DNA of 64,000 nt from Ascidia mentula (Eukaryota > Chordata > Ascidiacea > Phlebobranchia > Ascidiidae): the NCBI GenBank assembly GCA_947561715.1, contig OX387199.1:17551001-17615000 (forward strand), given 5' to 3'. Shown one piece after another: positions 36,301 to 46,900 of the stretch. The notes under the pieces were generated by a model. That model saw only the letters and a program-made list of their open reading frames with translations, searched no databases and was not told the origin of the DNA. Made by a program: the position numbers and the translations under genes. How positions within the stretch are numbered: the stretch's first letter is position 1; each line of letters starts with the position of its first letter.

Positions 36301-39300
36301 TTGTTTGTGAGATAGTCTATATCACATTGCAACCCTTACAATATTTCATAGATCACTTAAACATCATTATTTAATTGCATGCACCAAATAGATTAATATA
36401 GTCACCCTATAAAATAAAAAACTGTTCTATTTTAACTCACGCTATTTCTCCGCAGTGTGACATCTTTCTGTACGACAAAATAATCCAGGGGGGCCGGATC
36501 TTGTTATCAGACATCGTTTCCATCACAATCTCAATTCAGACACCAAAAATGTATTTGCTCACTAAGAGAGAAGAGAAGAACGAAGGTGTGAGCATATGGC
36601 AGTTTCTGGCGCCATTTAAAGAAGAGAGTTGGGTCGTCCTGTGGACCACACTGTTGCTGGTAAGTTCATTCTTAGGATATACTTTAAAGCATTGGGCAAG
36701 CGCGTCGAAAAGAGTTTTATTTATGATTTTACTTTGTTTACAGCAAGATAAATTCTGGAATCTGTTGAATTGCAAAGACCAGCAATGAAACAATACACAT
36801 TCTTGTACTACAACTATAAGTTTGGCCTTACTTCATTTTGCCGCATTTGTTGTTCTATTGGTAGGTGGCGCTGCTGATGACGTACATTAACAAGAAAAAT
36901 CCCTACGAGTTTAGAGCAGCGTCACGTGATCTCCGACCGGGCGCCAAACATTCGGAACACTTGGGTCTTCTCAACAGTCTCTGGTTCAACTTTGCTGCCC
37001 TGGTTGAGCAGTCATCGCAACTTTTGCCGAAGTAATTGACGTTTGTTGCAATGTTTGTAAATTGTTCAAGTTCTTTTCAACTACAAGCAAAGGAATGAAA
37101 TTATTTATGTAGTTAGAGGGCTTTTTACCCAGGGTCCATGTTGTAAAACATTTTTTCAGGTCTGGTTCTTTAAAAGTTCTTGCTGGTACGTGGTGGTTGT
37201 TTGTCATGCTGGTGATTGCTGCCTACACTGCTAACATGATATGTAAGTAAAAATCCAAAGTCACTGTTTAACCAGTTTGCTTTAATCACAATGTATTTTT
37301 TATTTCTGATTTGTATATTTGTGCGCCCGTTTTTATAAATTAACAGAAAACTGACATCAAGTTATTGTAATGCCACAAAAACAATTTTTTAAACAAATTT
37401 AACATTCTGTATTTCTGATGCTTTGTGGCTAGCTTTCATGACCCAAGTCAACTCAGAGGGAATCACCACTTTGGAGCAGCTCGCCGGTCAGCAGGAGGTC
37501 AAGTATGGAATACTTGCAGACAATCCCATGATGGAGAAGCTACTTCCCTTGTCTAAAGATCATCCACATAGGTATTAAACCACACGATGCAAGGATTAGC
37601 CCATATATTGCCGAATGTTCCATTAGCCGAATTTCAATTTATAGGTAAAACGACTACTGGATCATTTAGCCCGCATTCTTTCACCTAGACTGACATTGAA
37701 TCATTGTCTTTGTTAATGCACAACAAAATTACACGTGATTTGACTCGAAGGTTTGGTAGAAAAAGAAATTGTAACGATAAGAGTTCTGACAAATCGTAGA
37801 GATAAGATTGAACAGGAAACATTTTGAAAACGTATCACATACAAATAAAATTGAGAAACGTTCCTTTAACCAAACATGTGTTGTTTTAATGTCAATAATT
37901 TGTGCAAATTTGTTAAACTTTTTAGCACAATATGGCATTATCTGCGAGGCAGAGGGAGCGAAGCAATATTTCCAAACCAGGAGAAAGCGTTAGCCAAGGT
38001 GGCCGAAAGTGGATTTATGTTGATTTCCAGCTTTAAAACGGTAGTTCAAGCTCTCGCAGAGAGTTGTGACAACGATCAGGTAAATACACGATTTCCTCCG
38101 CAAAATGGTCGAAACATATTTGCAAAAATATTTTGTGTATTGATGAAGCAACAAGCGCCTCTAAATTATCTTATAAGAAAATCGATTTTGCTTTTGTGCT
38201 TTCTATATTAAGTACAACAAAGCGGTCTTGCAAACAGCTCAGTTGATTGATGTTTAGAAAAATATATTTCGCCTATTTATTTGAATAAGTGGCAAAAAAC
38301 TGAAGATGCCTTTGGGGGAAATATATTTCTAAACACCAATCGACTAAGCTGTCTGCAAGATCGTTGTGTTGAACTTAACATAGAAATACATATCGTGATA
38401 CGGTGAGCAATTGACAGCCTGCCATGGGACCGTGATTCTAACTGATACAAATTGGTTTATTATTCTGCAAATTATGACCAGAGGCCGATGAAAATACAAT
38501 AAACAACACCGGATCGGTGAACCAAGCCACCCTGGTAGGCTGTCGATCGATACCGTATCTGTAGTAGCTGAGTAAAACTTTTAAATCAATCTTTCAGACA
38601 GCTCTTTTAAAGATGTTTTTATTTGACCAGAGGGATGTTAGTTGACAAAAATGTTTGAACGCGGGTTACTCGGCCACCTTACGAGGTAGCGACTTACTTT
38701 TTTCACACAAAATAGATCATAGGTTGAACTTTCCAACGATAAAAATTAGAAAAAAATTTACATTAACATCCCTCTGGTAAATTATGCAGTGCTAAAAGTA
38801 TGAATAAATTCTGTAATTTGCGGTCGCAGAGAAAAGGACAATGTCTAACGGAGGGCAAGATTTTTTCAGAATTAATGACCCATTCCTAACATAATATTTT
38901 GAATAGGTTGGTGACGGTTTTTACCGCTATCAAGTTGGCTTGCCTGTGCGTAAAGGCCTCATTTTCCTCCCAGCAATCAATGATAATATTTCTCATCTGC
39001 GAGATGTCGGTAAACTGTCCGACTTCCAGGATAAATGGTTTGTAGAAAAGTTAGAATTTACCACGTTGGAATCATTATTGTTACAAAACTTGGTGCCTTA
39101 AAATTTTTGTCTCGTGTTCACGTTTGAGTTCCTGGTTTACATAATGACAACTGTGTATGTGTTTTTATGCATTTAAAACATGTCGTTTTGGTTGGGTGCG
39201 GACTAAGGCCACTGCTTCGCCCTAATGTGGCCCTGTTTGCAGCACACGATAGAAAATCCTAATTGGATCCATTGCTTATCGTTTAAGGTTCGGCGACTTT

Positions 39301-41495
39301 GAGAAAACGTGCGAAACATCGATGCTCACAATTTCTCTTGACGACGGTGGACAACTTGATATAAAGGTTATTTTATCTTATTATAACAAAAATTTAATTA
39401 ACGCAGCTTTTCATTGCATTAACAAGAAAAAGCGGACATGAAAAACTTACCATTGGTTCAGCTTAATTAAGTGCATTCATTTTACCATATCTCAACTTTC
39501 CAGGCTTTCATTGGAATGTACGTCTTTCTGGGCCTGGGAGTGAGTGTTGGAATGCTAATTTGCGCCTTGGAAACAACTTACATTAAGTACGGTGGATTCG
39601 GGGGAATCACCGGAAAAGCAAGAAGATATTCGTTGAGAGTGAGAAACAAATAGTATACGTTTGCACGTTGAAACTGAAGTAGTTTCAATGCGAGAAACTT
39701 AGTATTAACTCAGTTATGTTAGCAAATATTTTATTTTCTAATCCCAGGAACTTAGGCTACGGCGTAACTATAACAACAAAACATCAGTGATAAAAAAAAA
39801 GTAAAAATACATTCACGGAACGATTTTTTTTATCTTTCCGTAAATGTCTTATTGTCTTTACGTGGTGAAATTTCTCAAATATGTCAATAAATTTACTAAA
39901 TTTAAGTTTCTCTTTGTTAGCCAGGAGAACCAGCTTTTAAATTCTTACCACTAATGGCGTACCGGCTTGAATTAATTACTTACTTTCACCACTACTAAAC
40001 CTCGTCACAACATTATATATACTTCAGAAAAACCAGCGCGAGTTTTTGAAACCCCAAACAGTAATGGAGGCCGAGTTTGAACAATGGCCGGGTGGATGGG
40101 AAGTTCTGCAGCATAAAGCCTTCATCGAGGAACAACATGATAAACATGGTTAGCATACAAATAGCTCTGTTGTGCCGCGTAATCCGGGTACTCACAACCA
40201 CTTTCCTGTCGCTCAGTTAAATACTCGGGTGCTGTATCCACGAAAGTTGACGGCACAGCGGTCTCCACAAAGCAAGGTACTGTGTTTTTTTACACATTTT
40301 TTTATTGCAACGGTCGCTATGTTTATAAGTAAACTGTTTAGGCCTATAAGTAAGTAAAAAGCGAACGAATGTAAGATAAACGAGTCATGACGTGGTATTG
40401 AAAACAATCTGATACATCAAGTCTTTGTTGTCTATAAATCTATATAACAGGGTAGTAGGATAGCGTAATCTTGTCTTTTTGGAAACCGAGTGATTCAATC
40501 CCTCTACTGAGACGATCTGAAACATGAATTTACAAACCAGTGAAATGCCCTGAAAAAGGCTTGTTTCCTTCGCGCAATAACCACACTAAGCTGGATGGTT
40601 TACCAGTAATTTACTGTGTGAAATCGTGTACATTTCGCTGTTTAATTTATGTTTTGTTTTGTGTAACGAGATTTGATAGTACTTCCTTTCAAACACCAAT
40701 GCAACTCGTTTGGGAATCGATATACGGTATTGCCTTTTTTTCATCAATGCAAATTTATAAACAGAAACTACGCTGTAGTCGACAATAAATCGTTCCAATC
40801 GAGAAGTTTTTTGCAAAAAGCTATCTGAAAGTGAAAACTTACGCTATTGTTTCAGATATGATTTACTGTCCCGGATGTGGACAGGAAAGTGAAAAACTTC
40901 CGGACATTGTGACTCAGCGTTTAACGAAAAGAAGGGGAACCTTGGCAACTATAAGTATGTTTGCATACAATGGTGATATATGAGATCAGCAATGAAATCG
41001 GTTGTTTCTATAACGATATATATTTACATATGTTGAAAACACGAAGATATTCAATTGGAAAATTATGTAATTTGAACGAATAAGTCGGTAATACTCGGGC
41101 TGACGCTGCGTTTGCTCTAATCCCATACGTCAGACGTATAACCTTAGTGCGTAAATCTCCGCCTTTCTCGTGACCTTCGTGTTTTCTCAATACACATTTC
41201 ACTCTATTTCTCAGAGTTATTGATGATTTTTGATACAGTTCTTCGTGCAAAATAATCTTGTTTTGACGTATGTAACTTAAACCCCTAGAAAATCAAAATA
41301 AACTAAATGAAGACAACGAATCCGTTGAATAAATAACTCCATGCTTGGGCATATGTCATAGCAGTTCATTTCTCCTTACACTGCTTTTTGATCGTAGCCA
41401 ACACCATAGACGACACAATATCCGTTGAAACCGGATACAGATCTGGAGCGACGTCACCTTCTTCTGACGTCACCGGTCCCACTAAAACCTCTTGA
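30382..41495 (+). CDS. divergent ionotropic glutamate receptor-family subunit
   Basis: Exons: 30382-30457, 30641-30784, 31053-31200, 31732-31838, 31895-32024, 32205-32310, 32468-32734, 32813-34090, 34268-34468, 34705-34815, 35759-35884, 35940-36152, 36456-36659, 36865-37031, 37160-37242, 37433-37571, 37926-38079, 38907-39037, 39288-39366, 39504-39638, 40028-40148, 40217-40276, 40856-40954, 41398-41495. All phases join: 1458 residues. Signal peptide (MDVSVRLLLLCAM); amino-terminal LIVBP-like domain, residues 27 to about 855, broken by a His/Thr repeat (about 350-740) and an RRKRQ site; ligand lobe S1 (FGTYEGYLYDVIKAL); M1 (VVLWTTLLLVALLMTYI); pore (LLNSLWFNFAALVEQ); M3 (AAYTANMISFMT); S2; M4 (MYVFLGLGVSVGMLICALE); a tail of about 145 residues with CPGCG. 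The Arg that binds the ligand carboxylate seems kept in S1, but the S2 acidic residue appears to be Ser, so the ligand may not be glutamate. If the donor at 39639 is skipped, the protein ends after M4 with VRNK. Confidence 0.93.
31537..31677. repeat. weak foldback with GAAAC motif in a receptor intron
   Basis: TGCCAACTCA (31537-31546) pairs with TGAGTTGGCA (31668-31677). Between them GACCGAAACG is preceded by a GTCC-containing stretch, which faintly resembles the hammerhead-like repeats elsewhere in the window. The CUGAUGA half is not convincing. Confidence 0.3.
33371..33980 (+). repeat. coding minisatellite, 87-base units (29 residues), seven copies
   Basis: Inside the receptor exon 32813-34090, a unit reading HGHAMATTTTPS then [AV]GHGHIVTTTT then [AT]TPSAG repeats six times almost unchanged after one more divergent unit. 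The exon flanks (about 32950-33370) hold shorter, older versions of the same HGH/TTTTPS theme. Unit length is a multiple of three, so copy-number change keeps the frame. The encoded stretch has no stable fold in sight, is rich in possible O-glycosylation sites, and has many His pairs that could bind metal. Confidence 0.95.
35224..35373 (+). repeat. foldback carrying an intact hammerhead ribozyme motif
   Basis: A perfect 32-base inverted repeat (35224-35255 with 35342-35373) encloses the hammerhead at 35285-35337. It lies in the receptor intron 34816-35758, in sense orientation, about 30 bases before a longer copy of the same repeat family. Confidence 0.85.
35285..35337 (+). ncRNA. type I hammerhead ribozyme motif, core intact (copy A)
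   Basis: Stem I pairs AGCTGCA (35285-35291) with TGCAGCT (35331-35337). CTGATGA (35292-35298) is followed by stem II GACC/GGTC (35299-35311), then GAAA (35312-35315). Stem III pairs CAG with CTG around a seven-base loop containing the self-complementary TGGCCA. The cleavage triplet is GTC, with the cut expected after C35330. Every position of the known hammerhead core is present. Function is inferred from the motif; activity is not shown by sequence. The host transcript would be the receptor pre-mRNA. Confidence 0.85.
35400..35622 (+). repeat. longer hammerhead-bearing repeat (copy B)
   Basis: About 220 bases nearly identical to 51666-51887: CTATTGGTTGAGC, GCCGTAGTGTTTCCACCTTG, TTGCACCTAGTTTGGTGCCC, then a hammerhead-like end. 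The left part, read on the minus strand, looks like a decayed hammerhead too (GGAAACACTACGGCC against GAAACAGTGGCC), so the unit may originally have had inverted hammerheads at its ends. Confidence 0.85.
35567..35619 (+). ncRNA. hammerhead motif, decayed core (copy B)
   Basis: Stems I (AGCTGCA with TGCAGCT), II (GACC/GGTC) and III (CAG/CTG) are all kept, and CTGATGA is intact. The GAAA box reads AAAA and the cleavage triplet is GTA. Loss of the invariant G in the GAAA box should abolish or strongly reduce cleavage. Confidence 0.75.
38200..38386. repeat. foldback element with about 70-bp inverted arms
   Basis: 38200-38270 and 38318-38386 are inverted copies with few mismatches (shared words TCTTGCA, ACAGCT, TGTTTAGAAA, ATATATTTC). 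The loop contains CTGAAGA ... GGGGGAAA, a faint hammerhead echo without a convincing stem III. It lies in a receptor intron. The form fits a MITE. Confidence 0.75.
38397..38559. repeat. second foldback next to the first
   Basis: GATACGGT and GACAGCCT near 38397-38420 recur inverted as AGGCTGTC (38537-38544) and ACCGTATC (38552-38559). It follows the previous foldback by ten bases, in the same intron. Confidence 0.5.
38626..38778. repeat. third foldback, 15-bp terminal inverted repeats
   Basis: ACCAGAGGGATGTTA (38626-38640) is perfectly inverted at 38764-38778. The 153-base unit is non-coding and lies in the same intron as the two preceding foldbacks, so this intron has been a repeated landing site. 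Confidence 0.65.
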
Positions 41496-43945
41496 ACCGA
41501 CAAAGTGATCAACCTGTCACTTAACTTCTACACCCACGGGTTCTTTCGGAATTATTTGTAGAATTAAAATAGAAATCACCGCATGTAGATCAAATATCAT
41601 GTCGTAGTAACGCAGCGGACAATTTGCACAGTTGCTAAGTTTTGCATACTTCAATGCAGCCATAATACGCCTGGATGTATAAGCAGTAGTTTGGGCATAA
41701 TGTCCTGAATCTGCCTGATTCTTCTGTTGATGGGGTCTACTTAATGGAAGTTTTGGGGCGTGAAGTAGAAACGTAATGTTAATACAGTAAACTCCAGGAC
41801 CTCTGAATTAAATGTAGCACAACGTCCTCACGTAAATCATGTCGTTACATGTCAGGTTACACACATGCACCTATGTAAAAAGTTATTCGTTTTGCGCGAC
41901 TTTACCAGTATAGTTGTTTTGTACATTTTTATGCATGTGGTTCCTACTGCAATGTTGGCCAAGTTCCCATCTGGGACTGTTGAAAATAGCTATATTACAC
42001 GTTCTTCCATCGCCGCATTATTATTTTCTGTCTGTTTAATATGTGTAATAAAAGGGACTTTTATTAGAAACTTCCGAAGCATGTTTTTCATTTGTTAACA
42101 TCTGCTCGTAGTACATCGTGCACGCAATCATGTTCCATGCGTCACATCCGTTGTTTAAACGTTACTGCGCAGAAAATTGGGCATCAGTAGACCGAAGACA
42201 GGAAAGTGGCACCTTCTTTGAAGAAAGTGTATCGAAAGGCATAAGCAGCCTAATCCAATAGACGTAGTTTATTTAGAAAACAAACTATCATACCAGATCA
42301 CGAAATGCAGCAGCACATAATGAGGCGTAGAAGCAATCATTAACGCACATATGTGATTTTGGTATTTCCGCCTTAAACGAAGCTCTTTCATTTTCTGCCC
42401 GCGTTTGTGACTTGCCATTAATAACTTTAGCGGCGCTAGCGTACCAGCTGGTCACGCCATGGCGTCAGAGGCAGCAACATGCTTGTATTTATAGAATCGG
42501 CTATGCTGACAGGCGGCGCGTTTCAGCGGCTGGGAAAGTTGTTGCTTGATTTTGAGGAATATTTATAACGTCATTTTCAAATGAGCCTTTGTAGTGTGGG
42601 TTTTTTTTTGACAGACATCAATTATCTAGGATAAAGCCAGAGTCTCGGAATTTTTAAACCGAATTTTTGCTTTTTACGAATTTGGTTCGGAGATTTAAAA
42701 CCATTTGCAAACTAACAAAACTGCGACAGTGAAGGTAATAAAACAAGATGTGAGAATATGCATAATTATGAAAGAGTTACAAACACGGATATACGGCGAA
42801 CTTGCCAGTGTAGGTAAAAGCACACCGTCAGTATTTTCAGGCCTGCAGATAAAACCAAACACTTCTTCGCAGACAAAACAACCATTGTAATTCATGTACC
42901 TGCCATGGCGAGCGGTGCATTATTGATAGTTCAGTGGGTGTTTCAGTATAGGTATCAGAGGCAGACACGTGCTTCGCAGGTGTGCAGACATAACATTGCT
43001 TAAATGCCGAAAGTATAGTTGGAAACTTCTTTGTAAAAATGTAAATTCAAAATTGTGTGTTTCATAAAGTGACAAAGCAGTCATGCAACCTATAGTACAC
43101 AGCTAGTTGCGAATTTGTAACATTGTTCCCACATCTAAACGCCCTACAATTACTCAACTTTTTTGCATAACATTTTAATCAAACTTAAACATAGGAAAAT
43201 CATGCGGTAGATGGATGATATCCAACGTTTCCGTCGTTTAACAAACGAAAACAAAACATAGTTCTTCCAGGCAACTCTGGGTATAACACGTTACAGTTAA
43301 TGTAGGAAGTACTGCTGACAGAGTTTGGATTGGGCTTGAAAACAACATACGTTGAGTTTGTACGCCGGCGGCAAATATTTTTTAACGCGTCGATAAAGCG
43401 ATCTCCAGGTGTGTATATTGGTCAATGCGTACGATATCAATTGTATTTGGTGACAATGATTGATAACACATTCAGTGGTGACAAGTAGAGGCGTTTTTTC
43501 TTCTTATTTCTTTTTATTTCAACATTCCACTGTTTGGGATGGAGCGACTATCCTGAGATTCGAAGTATGTGAATGAACATGTCAAACCAATTATTTTTCA
43601 TCAAAAAAATCTGACATATAATTACGCAAATGAATTAGCAATAGGTTGGCACTGGCAAATTGTGCCGCAGGTTATATTAGACTAAGCCCGCAGGGTTGCA
43701 CTATCTTGGCAATGTAACTTCATCAAGTGGTAACATAATTATGTGGGAAGTACGACGCGTTTTAAAGTTGCTACAGTCAGCAAGGAAAAGTCAGATAGTG
43801 TGGCAATGATTAAGATCAGTCAAGTCATGAGGATAGCAGGGAAACATCTGTGACAGCATTTGACGGGAAATGAAGTTCAGTGGCAAACCACCCATGTCAA
43901 GTTGATGGACAAAACGCTGAGGCAATTTCTTTCTTGGTTACGCAG
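41496..43945. other. intergenic interval between receptor and first GPCR
   Basis: No complete gene is seen. Frames at 41865-42098 and 42705-42890 are isolated and unrecognised. A possible relic receptor exon lies at 43305-43408. Confidence 0.45.
43305..43408 (+). pseudogene. possible relic exon of a second glutamate receptor gene
   Basis: The frame reads LLTEFGLGLKTTYVEFVRRR and ends at an AG/GTGTGT donor. It resembles the M4 exon of the receptor upstream (LGLGVSVGMLICALETTYIKY), with the LGL and TTY blocks kept but the membrane span lost. No other receptor exon was recognised nearby, so it may be all that is left of a tandem duplicate, or chance. Confidence 0.3.
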
Positions 43946-46900
43946 ATGATATTCGTCAAAATGCGGCTCGACAAATTAGGACTTGTGTGTCTGATATTGT
44001 TGACCATACTGCTTTCTGCTTCTTGCCGAAGACATCCAAAGAGGAGAAGTATGTATTCTACAGTATACGTCAACTTTTCCAAGCGCAACACCACTAAAGA
44101 AACTAAACCGCCTTCTCTTGTTTGTTAAATTTTGTAGGACCAGGACGATTAACTAGACCTCGACCGCGACCTCGACCCGATCTTATTTTCCAAAAGAAGA
44201 TCTGTCGTTCATGGAGCGACATAACGAGTTCGACGTTTTGCGACGACCAGGTGGATTGCAGACGAAGATCGGATGAGTGGAATGCCAATTGTACGGCATG
44301 TCGTGATCGCCTATCATATACGACCGTTGGGTAATGGTTTTGTGTAATTGCTTGTAAATAGGTTCCCAATTGTTGTATGCATGTTGAAGTACCACACAAT
44401 ACCAGCAATGCATCGTACAAGACACTTTTTGGTCTTTTTTGTAGGAGAAACATCGATATTTTGTAAATTTGCTTTGCAAAACATTGTAGTGAATTTTCCA
44501 ACTTTAGGATTAAGTCATAATTATCAATATATCCATGCAAAGGCTCACAAGACTCGATGGACTTTTCTGTATAAGTTCTATTCGTTGTAGGTGCAACAAC
44601 GCTGCCAACGACGTCAACAAGACGTGTCTGCTGCCATTGGAATTGCTTTGCAAAGAAGCTGTAACGTGCCATGGCATGACACCTTGCGATGCCGGGTGCA
44701 CCACACATTTTCGCTGTCCAGAGGGCACATGCCTAAAACGCTCCACCGTGTGTGACATAGACACCTGCAACGACTGCCCAGGCATCGGACGCTGGCCCAA
44801 CGGACACGGTTTCAAATGTGTACGGAATGGCCACCAATGTAATCTACCGTACATGCTTCTATACGACGGTGTTAAAGATTGCGACGACGGATCTGATATA
44901 TGTTACGATGTGCTTCCTGGGGTCACAAACCTTGCGGGGTGGGTATATTGTGACTGAGGGTTAAGTTTGATTGTACTATGGTTTTAACAAACCTTCTGTT
45001 TGGTTTGTATTTCGCACATTGTCACAATGACAAGGTTCCTATAGCAGGCTTTTAAAAATACTACATCCCGTCCTAAAAACTAATTTGATTTTTGATTAAA
45101 CGGTCAGTCACCACATGTAATGAATCACACCGTGCGATATTTTGACCAATTAATCACTGATATCACGAAGCACGCTAACCGCGACTGTACGTGACGTTCA
45201 CAATAAAACAGTAGACAACTTCCACAGAGACATCCGGCAAGTTGCAACGTTCAACAACAGTCGTTGCTTCCAATGTTTGGCCGACAAAACGATCATCAAC
45301 TTGCAGGGAGTCTGCGACGGAGTCATAGATTGTCCTGATATGAGTGACGAGTGTTTGTGTGAGGGTTCACTACCAGAGGTGTGTCATCGTGTCCAGAGCT
45401 TGCCGCCGAACAAGTGGGTTCACGGGCGTATACGTACAAGTAAATTGAGTTTCTGATCTGGACTAGGTTTTCACCATGTTCCACAGCTTGTAATTGCGTT
45501 GATAACAACATCCAAAAACACATTTGTGGTTTTCAAGACTCAAAACGCAGTTTGCTTAGAGTTTTAAATTTTGCGTGCAGTGTGGATAGAGTTTGTGCTC
45601 TTGGACAACTTACGTGTCACGACGGAAGTTGCGTTGACAAACGCTCAGTTTGTGATGGAATAATGGACTGCAGTGACGGCATGGACGAAGCGTACGTATC
45701 CTGACATCTTTAAAACACTGTTATACTTTTAAAAGTAATAAAATGTAAATCTTTAAAAGCAACAAAATTATAAAGATTTTTCAGCCAAACTCGTTTTTAT
45801 GTATTTTCTACGCTAATCTGCCTTTGAGTGTTTATTGACATTTCTTCATATCGATTTCAGTGAAGTTTACTGCAAAGGGACCAAACCGTGCATGAACGCA
45901 ACTATCAACGAAACTTGTCGGTAAGTTATATTTTGTCGTTTCGAACTGTGCAAACGAATTGCCTTAAATCGGTCCAGTATTCGAATAAAAGTATTTATAA
46001 ATTATTTTATTATAGGTGTGTTGATAAACAACTAGTAACGAGCGAATATCGTATAATTTACACTGCTAGAATATATATTGTGTTGCATTTTCTAATCTCT
46101 GAATGGAAACGCTGTTTAAAAAATGCCATCCTTTACAGTATATACGGGTAATTTTAAAACCGAACAACCAATGTTTGATAATCTGTTCTTTTTAAAATCA
46201 AAGTACATTTGGAGAATTGTCAAAGTAATATTAGCTATAAAATGTTATCATTTGTGCTTCGTCTGCTAATAATGTTACAAAAGACCTATGAAGTTGACAG
46301 ATAGGTAATTCCCCCTGACCTTAAAACTGTCAATCGCCACTGAAACCAGTCATGCGTTTAAATCACGTGACTCACAGGTGTTCTCAACTTGCCGAGCAAA
46401 CCTGCAAACAAACTATGGCGACTTATTGTGACGACAAACACGAATGTAAGATAAGGCGGCGAGGATCGACCTTTGACCTTCCAACCGAAGACGAATGCGC
46501 GGGAACATGTCACGTGGACAAGATCGCTTCTGGATCTCGTAATGTTTCGAGTGATGTTTGCGATCCGCCAATTCTGAAGACGAACTTTACTTGCAAATTT
46601 AGAAAGGTGTGGATTAATTCTAAACAAATCATTTGATGTAAATCACATGACGTTTTTCTGGTTCCAAACATGTCATGACACAAAACCTACCTTATATTAT
46701 TCAACAAAAACGTCTTTGTGCAACACCACAGAACATCATTCCACCACCTCCAGAGAAAATTATCAACGCCACTCAAGTTTGCGACGGATTAGTGGACTGC
46801 GCAGCTCCGTACAAGATGAATGATGAAAGATCCTGTCCTAAACGGTTTCGTTGTGAAACGGGAACGGGAGCCGTCAGCATACGGGCACACCAAAGATGCG

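Noticed and set aside
44103-44708. 201-codon open frame on the minus strand
   Set aside because: Antisense shadow of two confirmed GPCR-A exons.
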